Of a stretch of DNA of 64,000 nt, positions 34,401 to 46,400 are shown in pieces. Position numbers and translations under genes: made by a program. Position 1 is the stretch's first letter, and each line of letters begins with the position of its first letter. The stretch covers positions 1 to 64,000 of the forward strand of contig NZ_JACHGN010000018.1 in NCBI RefSeq assembly GCF_014202315.1. The letters are read 5' to 3'. Below the pieces are notes generated by a model, which did not search any database, was not told the origin of the DNA, and saw only the letters and a program-made list of their open reading frames with translations. Source of the stretch: Thermocatellispora tengchongensis (GTDB lineage Bacteria > Actinomycetota > Actinomycetes > Streptosporangiales > Streptosporangiaceae).

Positions 34401-37400
34401 GGGACGAGTCGCTGACGGCCGACTGGCGGTACCGGGTCTCCTGGGTGCCGGTCCGTGACCCGGCCCCGGTGGTGCTGTCCGGGACGTGGCTGGTCGTGGC
34501 CGGGGCCCACCTGGCGGGCGGCGACCTGGTGTCCGCCTGTGCGCGGGCGCTGGGCGAGCGTGGCGCCCGGGTGGTAATCGCGGAGGTCGCCCCGGGTGAG
34601 GTGACCCGGTCGGGCCTGGCCAAGACGATCGGCGAAGCCCTCCTCCCGGGCACGGACGACGGGATGCCGGCGCCGGTGGCGGGTGTGCTCTCCTTGCTGG
34701 GGCTGGACGAGTCACCGCTGGCCGACCGGCCCGTGGTGCCGGCCGGCGTGGCCGGGACGATGGGACTGCTGCAGGCGCTCGGCGACATGGGGACGACCGC
34801 GCCGCTGTGGGTGCTGACCCAGGGCGCCGTCACGACCGGCGACGGCGATGTCCCGGCCAGGCCGATCCAGGCCCAGGTGTGGGGGCTGGGCCGCACGGCC
34901 GGGGTGGAGCATCCGGACCGGTGGGGCGGCCTGATCGACCTGCCGCCGGTCCTGGACGACCGGGCGCAGGCCCGCCTCGCCGGAGTGCTCGGCGGCACGC
35001 GTGAGGACCAGGTCGCGATCCGGGCCGGTGGGATCGTGGCCCGCCGCCTGGTCCGCGCCCCCCGCCGCCACGGCGACCGCGCGTGGACGCCGCGCGGGAC
35101 CGTCCTGCTCACCGGGGCCAGTGGCGCGATCGGCCCGGATCTGGCCGCTTGGCTGGCGGACGCCGGTGCCGAGCATGTGGTGTTGTCGAGTCGCCGGGGT
35201 CCGGGGACGCCGGGCGCGTCGGTGCTCGGGGCCCTTTTGGCCGAGGCGGGTACTGCGGTGACGATGGTCGCCTGTGATGTGGTGGATCGGGATGCGGTGG
35301 CCGGCATGCTGGGCTGGATTCCGACGGTGGCTCCGCCGTTGTCCACGGTGATCCATGGTGCGGTGGCGGTGGAGTTGATGGCGCTTGAGCAGGCCGATGT
35401 CGATCAGCTCGCGCTGGCTCTGGGTGCCAAGGTCGGCGGGGCGGCGCATCTGGACGAGCTGACGGCGGATCTCGATCTGGATGCCTTCGTGTTGTTCTCG
35501 TCGATCACCGCGACGTGGGGGGTGGGTGAGCACGGTACGTACGCTGCGGCGAACGCGCATCTGGACGCGCTGGCGGAGAACCGGCGTGCCCGGGGTCTGC
35601 CGGCGACGTCGGTGGCGTGGGGGGTCTGGAGCTCCGGCGGCCGGTTCGACGACTCCGCGAACGCCCCCCGCGACCCGGCCGAGCCGGAACGGCCGCAGAG
35701 CCTGGTGCCGGAGCGGTTGCGGCGCCAGGGACTGCGGCTGCTGGAGCCGCAGCGGGCACTGGGCGTGCTGGGTCAGGTGCTCGCCGACGACGAGACCGTG
35801 CTGTCGGTGGCCGATGTGGACTGGCCGCGCTTCTCGGCGGTGTTCAACGCCATGCGGTCGTGGCCGCTGCTGGAGGAGATCCCCGAGGCGCGGCAGATCG
35901 AGTCCGGTCCGGGCGGCACGGCCGTCGTGACCTCGGGGGAGGCCGCGGCGCTGCTGGAACGCCTGGCCGGAGTGTCGGCCGGTCAGCGGGAACGGATCGT
36001 CGCGGACCTGGTCGCCGGCCACGCGGCGGCGGTCCTCGGCCACGCCTCGGCCGACGAGGTGGAGGCGAACCGGGCCTTCCGCGAAATGGGGTTCGACTCG
36101 CTGACCGCGGTCGAGCTGCGCGGCCGGCTGAACCAGGCCACCGGTCTGCAGTTGCCCTCCACGGTGGTCTTCGACTACCCGTCCCCGGCGATGCTGGCCC
36201 GGCAGATCGTGACCCGGTTGATGGGCACCCAGCAGCTCGTGACGGCCGAATCGCGGGTCACACCGGTCTCTGCCGCCGATCCGGTCGTGATCGTCGGGAT
36301 GGGCTGCCGGTTCCCCGGCGGGGTGGACAGCCCCGAAGCGCTCTGGCGGTTGCTGGCGACCGGCGGTGACGCGATCTCCGGGTTCCCGGCGGACCGGGGC
36401 TGGGACATCGCCGGCCTGCTCGACGCCGTCCCCGGCTCGGCGCTGGCCTCGGTGACCAGTGAAGGCGGATTCGTCGCCGGGGCGGCGGACTTCGACCCGG
36501 CGTTCTTCCGCATCAGCCCGCGTGAGGCCCTGGCGATGGACCCGCAGCAGCGCCTCCTCCTCGAAACGGCCTGGGAGGCGCTGGAGCGCACCGGGCTCGA
36601 CCCGACGACCCTGCGCGGCTCGCTGACCGGCGTCTTCGTCGGCGCGGCCGCGTCCGGCTACGCCGCCCAGACCGGCTACGGCGCCGGCATCGACGGCGCG
36701 GAAGGGCACCTGCTCACCGGCAACGTGACCAGCGTGATCTCCGGCCGGGTCTCCTACACCCTCGGCCTCGAAGGCCCTGCGGTGACCGTGGACACCGCGT
36801 GTTCCTCGGCCCTGGTGTCGCTGCACCTGGCCGCCCAGGCCCTGCGCGCCGGCGAGTGCGACCTGGCCCTCGCCGGCGGTGTGATGGTGATCGCCGACCC
36901 GGCCGAGTTCATCGGCTTCTCGCAGCAGGGGGCTCTGGCCCTGGACGGCCGGTGCAAGGCGTTCTCGGCCGACGCCGACGGGATGGGCCTGGCCGAGGGC
37001 GCGGGCATGATCGTGCTGGAGCGGCTTTCCGACGCCCGCCGCAACGGTCACACGGTGCTGGCCGTGGTGGCGGGCAGCGCCATCAACCAGGACGGCGCCA
37101 GCAACGGGCTGACCGCCCCCAACGGCCCCTCCCAGCAGCGGGTGATCCGCGCCGCGCTCGCCAGCGCCGGCCTCGGCACCGCCGATGTGGACGCGGTCGA
37201 GGCCCACGGCACCGGCACCCGCCTCGGCGACCCGATCGAGGCCCAGGCGATCCTGGCCACCTACGGGCAGGACCGCCCGGAGGGGCGTCCGCTGTGGCTG
37301 GGCACGGTGAAGTCCAACATCGGCCACGCCCAGCAGGCCGCCGGCGCGGCCGGGATCATCAAGATGGTCCTGGCCCTGCGGCACGGCCTGCTGCCGGCCA

Positions 37401-40400
37401 CCCTGCACGCCGGCGTTCCGTCCCCGCACGTGGACTGGAGCGCCGGTGAGGTCCGGCTGCTGACCGAACCGGTGGAGTGGCAGCCCAACGGCCGCCCCCG
37501 CCGGGCCGGCGTCTCGGCCTTCGGGATCAGCGGCACCAACGCCCACGTCATCCTGGAAGAAGCACCTGTGCCGGCCGACGCCGACGCTGAACCGGACGAC
37601 GCTGAACCGCCGGCCCCGGTGCTGCTGCCGGACACCCAGGCCTGGCTGGTGTCCGGCCACACCGCGTCCGGCCTCATCGACCAGGCCCGGCGGCTGGCCG
37701 GCCACCTCGCGGCCCACCCGGACCTCGGCCCGCTCGACGTCGGCTGGTCGCTGGCCACCACCCGGTCCATGTTCGAGCACCGCGCCGTCATCACCGGCGC
37801 CGGCCGGGACGAACTGATGGCCGGGCTCGGCGCGCTGGCGGCGGGCAAGCCCGCCGCCGGTGTCGTGACCGGGGTGGCCGGCGCCACCGGTCCGGTCGTG
37901 TTCGTCTTCCCCGGCCAGGGCTCGCAGTGGATCGGGATGGGTCGGGAGCTGGCGGCGGCGTCGCCGGTGTTCGCGGCCCGGCTCGCCGAGTGCGGGCAGG
38001 CGCTGGCCCCGTACGTGGACTGGTCCCTGGAAGACGTCCTGGCCGGCCGCGAGGGCGCGCCGGGTCTCGACCGGGTCGATGTGGTGCAGCCCGCGCTGTG
38101 GGCCGTGATGGTGTCGCTGGCCGCGTTCTGGCAGGCGGCCGGGGTGATCCCGGACGCGGTGCTGGGGCATTCGCAAGGTGAGATCGCGGCGGCCGTGGTG
38201 GCCGGGATCCTGTCGCTGGAGGACGCCGCCAAGGTGGTGGCGCTGCGCAGCCGGGCCCTGACCGCCCTGTCCGGACGCGGCGGAATGGCGTCCCTCGCGG
38301 AACCGGCCGAGGCGGTGACGGCTCGGATCGCGCCCTGGGACGGGCGGATCTCGGTCGCGGCCGTGAACGGCCCCGCGGCGACGGTCGTCTCGGGTCGGCC
38401 GGAGGCCCTGGCGGAGCTGCTCGCGGGCTGCGAGCGGGACGGCGTACGGGCCCGGATGCTGCCGGTGGACTACGCCTCGCACGGGCCGCAGGTGGACGCG
38501 ATCCGCGACGAGGTGCTGAGCCTGCTGGAGACGGTCGCGCCGCGGCCCGGCGTCATCCCCATGGTGTCGTCGATGACCGGCGAGTTCCTGACCGGTCCCG
38601 AGATGGACGCCGGGTACTGGTACGCGAGCCTGCGGGCGCCCGTGGAGTTCTCCCGCGCCACCGAGGTGCTGGGCCGGGCCGGGTACGGGGTGTTCGTCGA
38701 GACCTCCGCGCACCCGGTGCTGACCGCCGCCATCACCGACACGCTCGACGACCTCCGGCGTACGTCCGGCACCGGCGAGGGGCCGGGGTCCGTACGGGAA
38801 CCGGTCGTCACCGGCACCCTCCGGCGGGACGACGGCGGACCGCTCCGGGCTCTGGCCTCGCTGGCCCAGCTTCACGCCCACGGCGTCTTCGTGGACTGGA
38901 CCGCGGTGCTGCCGGCCGGCGAGCGGATCGACCTGCCGACCTACGCGTTCCAGCGGCAGCGGTACTGGCCCAAGCCGGCTCCGGCCACGGCCCCGGCGAG
39001 CGCCGTCCCGGCGGGCGAGAGCGCGTTCTGGGCCGCGGTCGAGGGCGGCGACCTGGACGGCCTGTCGCAGACCCTGGCCGTGGACGGGCAGCGGCTACGC
39101 GAGGTGCTGCCGGCGCTGGCCGCCTGGCGGCGGCGTGAACGCGGTGAGTCGACGGTCGCGGACTGGCGGTACCGGATCACCTGGGCTCCGGTCACCGTGC
39201 CCGGCTCCGCGACCCTGTCCGGGACCTGGCTGGTGGTCGCCCCCGCCGGCGAGTCGAGCACGGCCGAGACCGAGCGGTGCGTACAGGCTCTGACCGGCCA
39301 CGGCGCACGGGTGCTGCTCGCCGGGATCGCCCCGGGTGAGGCCGACCGGCAGGCGCTGGCCGGCCGGATCAGCGAGACCCTCCACGCGGCGGCGGAGGAC
39401 GGCGGCGAGGAGGCCGGGCCGGATCGCGGTCCGGTGGTGGCCGGGGTGGTGTCGCTGCTGGCGCTGGACGAGTCGCCGATGCCGCGGTGGCCGGTGGTGC
39501 CGAGCGGCCTGGCCGCGACGATGGGCCTGGTCCAGGCACTGGGCGACGCCGGGATCGGCGCCCCGCTGTGGGTGCTGACGTCGGGCGCGGTCGCAGCCGG
39601 CGCCGGTGAGGTCCCCACCGGCCCGCTCCAGGCGCAGACGTGGGCCTTCGGCCGCGTCGCCGGTCTGGAGCATCCGGACCGGTGGGGCGGTTTGATCGAC
39701 CTGCCGCAGACGTGGGACGCCCGGTCGGCCGGTCGCCTGGCCGCGGTCCTGGCCGGGTGCGGCGAGGACCAGGTGGCGATCCGGGCCGGGGGAGTGCTGG
39801 GCCGGCGTCTGGTGCGCGCGCCCCGGCCCCGTCCCGGCGGCCGGTGGCTGCCGGGCGGCAGCGTGCTGGTGACCGGCGGCACCGGCGGCGTCGGCGGCCA
39901 CGTGGCCCGCTGGCTGACCGGGCGCGGCGCCGCCCGGGTGGTGTTGTCCAGCCGTTCCGGTCCGGCCGCGGCCGGTGCGCCGGCCCTGGCGGCCGAGCTG
40001 GCCGCCGCCGGGACGGCGGTGGCCGTCGTCGCCGCCGACGCCGGCGAGCGCGCGCAGGTGACCGGCCTGGTGAACTGGATCGGCGCCACCGGCCCGCGGC
40101 TGAGCTCGGTGATGCACGCCGCCGGGGCCGGGCTGGGCGGCCCGATCGACGGCATGGTGGCCTCGGAGCTGGCGGACGTGTCGCAGGCCAAGGCCGGTGG
40201 CGCCGTCCACCTGGACGAGGCCACCGCCGGCCTCGATCTGGACGCGTTCGTGGTGTTCTCCTCCGGCGCGGCGGCCTGGGGCAGCGGTCAGCTCGCCGGG
40301 TACGCGGCGGCGAACGCGGCGCTGGACGCCCTGGTCGAGGACCGGCGCGGGCGCGGACTGGCCGGGACGTCGGTCGCCTGGGGCCTGTGGGGCGGCGGCG

Positions 40401-43400
40401 GCATGGGCGACGGCCCGGCCGGAGAGGTGCTGCAGCGCCTCGGCCTGCGGGAGATGGACCCGGAGCCGGCGATCACGGCGCTGGCCGGGGTGCTGGACGC
40501 CGGAGAGGCCCTGGTGGCCGTCGCGGACATCGACTGGGCCCGGTTCGCCCCGGTGTTCACCGTGCAGCGGCCCAGCCCGCTGCTGGCCGACCTGCCGGAC
40601 GCCCAGCGGGCCCTGGACGCTCACATGACCTCCGGCGACGGCGCGAAGGAGGCCGGGACGGCGCTGGGACGGCGGCTGCGCGGCCTGAACCGGCCCGAGC
40701 AGGAGAGGATCCTCACCGACCTGGTCCGGGCCGAGGCCGCCGCCGTCCTCGGGCACGCGTCCGCGGAGGCGGTGCCGGCCGGGCGGGCGTTCAAGGACCT
40801 CGGCTTCGACTCCCTCACCGCCGTCGATCTGCGCACCCGGCTGAACGCGGCCACCGGCCTGAAACTGCCGGCCACGCTGGTCTTCGACCACCCCACCCCG
40901 GCCGCGGTCGTCCGGTTCCTGCGGGAGGAGCTGCTCGGCGCCCTGACCGAGTCCGCTCCGCCGGCGACGGCTCTCGTGGCCGCCGACCCGGGCGAGCCGA
41001 TCGCCATCATCGGCATGGGCTGCCGGTTCCCCGGCGGAGCCGGAAGCCCGGAGAGCTTCTGGGAGCTGCTGGCCACCGGCACCGACGCCGTCTCCGCCTT
41101 CCCCGCCGACCGGGGCTGGGACGTGGACCACCTCTACGACGCCGCCCCCGACGCCGGCGCGTCCACCACCCGCCAGGGCGGATTCGTCTACGACGCGCCC
41201 GGCTTCGACGCCGCGTTCTTCGGCATCAGCCCCCGCGAGGCGCTGGCGATGGACCCCCAGCAGCGCATGCTGCTGGAGACCACCTGGGAGGCGCTGGAAC
41301 GCGCGGGCATCGACCCCGCCTCGTTGCGGGGCAGCCAGACCGGCGTCTTCGCCGGGGCCAGCTACTCGGCCTACGGCGCGGGCCTGGTCGAGAGCAGCGG
41401 CTCCGAGGGCTACGTGCTCACCGGGAACGCGACCGCCGTGATCTCCGGCCGCGTCTCCTACACCCTCGGCCTTGAGGGCCCTGCCGTCACCGTGGACACG
41501 GCCTGCTCGTCGTCCCTGGTCGCGCTGCACCTGGCCGCTCAGGCCCTGCGCGCCGGGGAGTGCTCGCTCGCCCTGGCCGGCGGGGTCACCGTGATGGCGA
41601 CCCCCGGAGCGTTCGCCGAGTTCTCCCGCCAGCAGGGCCTGGCCTTCGACGGGCGGTGCAAGTCGTTCGGCGCGGGCGCCGACGGCACCGGCTGGGGCGA
41701 GGGCGCCGGCGTCCTGGTGCTGGAACGGCTCTCGGACGCCCGCCGCAACGGCCACCGGGTCCTGGCCGTCGTCCGCGGCAGCGCGGTGAACCAGGACGGC
41801 GCGTCGAACGGGCTCACCGCCCCCAACGGGCCGTCCCAGCAGCGGGTGATCCGGGCCGCCCTGGTCGGCGCCGGCCTGACCGCGTCGGACGTGGACGCGG
41901 TCGAGGCCCACGGCACCGGCACGGTGCTCGGCGACCCGATCGAGGCACAGGCCCTGCTGGCCACCTACGGCCAGGACCGGCCCGAGGACCGTCCGCTGTG
42001 GCTCGGATCGGTGAAGTCGAACATCGGCCACACCCAGGCCGCGGCGGGAGTCGCCGGCGTGATCAAGATGGTGCTGGCCATGCGGCACGAGGTCCTGCCG
42101 GTCACCCTCTTCGCCGACGAGCCGTCCCCGCACGTGGACTGGTCCGCCGGCGACGTGCGCCTGCTGACCGAGCCGGTGGCCTGGCCGGCGAACGGCCGCC
42201 CCCGGCGGGCGGGCGTGTCGGCGTTCGGGGTCAGCGGCACCAACGCGCACGTGATCCTGGAAGAACCGCCGGCCGTCGCGGATGACGCCGCCACCGGCCT
42301 CACGGATGTCACCGATGCCGCCGAGACCGGCGCCACCCCGCCGCGACCGGTTCCGGTGCTGGAGCCTGCCCCGTCCGCGTGGCCGGTCTCCGGCAAGTCG
42401 GCCGCCGCTCTGGCCGCCCAGGCCGGACGGCTCGCCGCCCACCTCGCCGCCCGTCCGGATCTCGACCCGATCGACGTCGGATGGTCGCTGGCCCGGACCC
42501 GGTCGGCGTTCGAGCACCGGGCGGTCATCACCGGCGACCTGACCTCCGGGCTGACCGCGCTCGCCGCGGGCGCGTCCGCGGCCGGGGTGACCCGGGGCGC
42601 GGTCCCCGCGAGCGGAGCCGACCGGGTCGGCTTCCTCTTCGCCGGGCAGGGCGCCCAGCGCGCCGGCATGGGCCGCGATCTGCACGCCGCGTCGCCGGTC
42701 TTCGCCGAGGCGTTCGATCACGCCTGCGCCCTGCTGGAGGCCGAGATCGGGCTCCCGATCCGGGACGTGGTGCTCGGCGCCGGCGAGGACGGCGAGAAGG
42801 ACGGCGGAGAGGACGGCGACGATCGGGCCACCCAGACCCTCTACGCCCAGGCCGGGTTGTTCGCGGTCGAGGTGGGGCTGGTCGCCCTGCTGGCGGCGGC
42901 CGGGATCGTCCCGGACGCGGTCGCCGGCCACTCGGTCGGGGAGATCGCCGCCGCGCACGCGGCCGGCGTCCTGACCCTGGCCGAGGCGTGCCGGCTGGTC
43001 GCGGCCCGGGGCCGGCTGATGCAGGCCCTTCCCGGCGGCGGGGCGATGGCGGCCATCGCCGCCACCGAGGCCGAGGTGCTCGCCACGCTCGAAGGCACGC
43101 CCGGGGTGTCCATCGCGGCCGTCAACGGCCCGTCGTCGATGGTGATCTCGGGCGACGCCGCCGCGGTGGAGGCGGTGACCGAGGTGTGGCGGGAACGCGG
43201 GCGGCGGGTACGCCGGCTGCGGGTCAGCCACGCGTTCCACTCGGCCCGCATGGACCCGGTGCTGGCCGAGCTCGGCGAGGTGGCCGCCGGGCTGGAGCAC
43301 TCGCCGCCCGCGGTGGCCTGGGTCGGGGCCCTGACCGGCGAGCTGATCAGGGAGCCGGACGCCGGCTACTGGGCGGAGCAGGCCCGGCAGCCGGTTCGCT

Positions 43401-46400
43401 TCGCCGACGCGGTGACGACGATGGCCGGTCAGGGCGTCTCGGTGTTCATCGAGATCGGCCCGGACGGGACGCTGTCGGCGATGGGTCCGGCGGCCCTGCC
43501 GGAGACGGGCGAGGGGGACGGCGCCGAAGCCGCGTTCATCCCTATGCTGCGGGCGGACACCGGCGCGCAGGCGTCCGTACTGGACGCCTTGGCCCGTGCT
43601 CACGTGCGCGGGGTGAACCTCGACTGGTCCGCGGTCCTGCCGGCCGGGCGGATCGTGGAGCTGCCCACGTACGCCTTCCAGCATCGGCACTACTGGCCCA
43701 ACCCCGCCCCCGCCGCGGTCCCCACCGGTGACGGAACCGGGACCGAGGCCGAGGCCCGGTTCTGGGCCGCGGTGGAACACGGCGACCTGGCCGGACTGGC
43801 CGGAGCCCTGGACGTGGACGGCGAACGCCCGTTCCGCGAGGTGCTTCCGGCGCTGGCGTCCTGGCGCCGGCGCGACCGGCGTGAATCGCTGACGGCGGGA
43901 TGGCGCTACCGGATCTCCTGGACGCCGGTGCCCGACCCGGCTCCGGCCACGCTGACCGGAACCTGGCTCGTCGTCTCCACGAACACGGGCCCGGACACGG
44001 AGTCGGACCTGACCCGTGCCTGCGCCGAGGCCCTGAGCGGTGCCGGAGCCCAGGTGGTCCTGGCCGGGGCCGCCGCCGGTGAGATGGATCGGGGCGGCCT
44101 GGCCGCCCTCATCCGCCGGGCCCTCGCCGGCGCCCACGGCGACGGCGACGACGCCCTGACGCCGCCGGTGGCCGGGGTGCTGTCACTGCTGGCCACCGAC
44201 GAGACGCCGCTGGCCGGCTCGCCGGCCGTGGCCACCGGCCTGGCCGGGACCCTCGGCCTGGTCCAGGCCCTCGCCGACCTGGGGATCGACGCCCCGGTCT
44301 GGGCGGCGACCTGCGGCGCGGTCGCGACCGGCCCTGGCGAGACGCTGACCAGCCCGGTGCAGGCCCAGGTCTGGGGCCTGGGCCGGATCGTCTGCCTGGA
44401 ACACCCCGGCCACTGGGGCGGCCTGATCGACCTGCCGCCCGCCCTGGACGAGCGGACCACGGCCCGGCTGGTCGCCGTCCTGGCCGGGTCCGTCGCCCGG
44501 GGCGAGGACCAGCTCGCGATCCGCGGCAGCGGAATCCTGGGCCGGCGGCTCCTCCCGGCCCCGCGGCCACTCGGGAACGGCGACTGGACCTCGCCGGGCA
44601 GCGCCCTGGTCACCGGCGGCACCGGAGCGATCGGCGGGCGGGTGGCCCACTGGCTGGCCGAGCGCGGCGTCCCCCGGGCCGTGCTGGTCTCGCGGTCGGG
44701 TGCCCGCGCCTCCGGCGTGGCCGAGCGGGCCGCGCGGCTGGCCGCCGAGGGCACCGCCGTCGCGGTGGTCGCCTGCGACACGGCCGACCGGGCCCAGATG
44801 GCGGCGCTGCTGGACTGGATCGACGGGAGCGGGCCCGCGCTGCGGGCCGTCTTCCACGCCTCCGGCGTCCCGCAGGGCGCCGCGGTCCTGGACACCACGG
44901 TCGGGGATCTGGCCACCGCCGCGAGCGCCAAGACCGCCGGGGCCGCGCACCTGGACGAACTCACCGCCGGCCGGGAGCTGGACGCCTTCGTGCTGTTCTC
45001 CTCCGGGGCGGCGATCTGGGGCAGCCGGCTGCAGGCGGCCTACGCCGCCGCCAACGCCTACCTGGACGCGCTGGCCGAGAACCGCCTCGGCCGCGGGCTG
45101 CCCGCGACCTCGGTGTCCTGGGGCCTGTGGGGCGGCGGCGGGATGGGCGAGGGCGAAGGCGGCGCCCAACTGCAACGGCTCGGCCTGCGGGAGATGGACC
45201 CCGAGCCGGCCGTCGGCGCGCTGGCCACCGTCCTGGACCACGGCGAGGGTCTGGTCACCGTGGCCGACCTGGACTGGGCCCGCTTCGCCCCGGTGTTCAC
45301 CCTGCACCGGCCCAGCGCTCTGATCAGCGAACTGCCCCAGGTCCGGCTGGCGCTGTCCGAACCCGCCTCCGACGGCGACGGCCAGGCCACCGGCGCCGCG
45401 AGCGAGCTGGGGCAGCGGCTGCGGGGCCTCGCCCGGCCCGACCAGAACCGCATCCTGACCGATCTGGTCCGGACCGAGGCGGCGCTCGTCCTCGGGCATC
45501 CCTCGCCCGACGCGGTGGAGGCCGGCCGGGCGTTCAAGGACGTCGGCTTCGACTCGCTCACCGCCGTGGAACTGCGCGACCGGCTGAACACGGCCACCGG
45601 CCTGAAGCTCCCGGCCACGTCGGTCTTCGACTACCCGACCCCGGCCGCGCTGGCCGAGCACCTGCGCGCCGGCCTGACCGGCGAGCAGGCCGGGGCCCCG
45701 GTCCCGGCCCAGGTGGCGGCGGCGTCCGACGAGCCGATCGCCATCGTCGGGATGAGCTGCCGCCTTCCCGGCGGCTCGGGCACCCTCGACGACTTCTGGA
45801 CCCTGCTGGCCACGGGCACCGACGCCATCTCCGGCTTCCCTTCCGACCGCGGCTGGGAGACCTTCGACGCCGGGGGCGGCGAGGCCGGCTCGTTCACCCC
45901 GGTCGGCGGGTTCGTCTACGACGCGGGCGATTTCGACGCCGCGTTCTTCGGGATCAGCCCCCGCGAGGCGCTGGCGATGGACCCGCAGCAGCGGCTCCTG
46001 CTGGAAGCCTCGTGGGAAGCCCTGGAACACGCCGGAATCGACCCCGGATCGCTGCGCGGCACCGCGGCCGGGGTGTTCGCCGGCGCCTGGTCGTCCGGCT
46101 ACGGGATGAGCCTGCACCCCTCCGGCGACTCCGCCGGCGCCGAGGGCTACTTCCTCACCGGCAGCGCCACCAGCGTGATCTCCGGACGGGTGGCCTACAC
46201 GCTCGGGCTGGAGGGCCCGGCCGTGACCGTGGACACGGCGTGCTCCTCGTCCTTGGTCGCCCTGCACCTGGCCTGCCAGTCGCTGCGCTCGGGGGAGTCC
46301 TCGCTGGCCCTGGCCGGCGGGGTGACGGTGATGGCGACCCCCGGGGCGTTCGCCGAGTTCGCCGTGCAACAGGGCCTGGCAGGCGACGGCCGGTGCAAGT

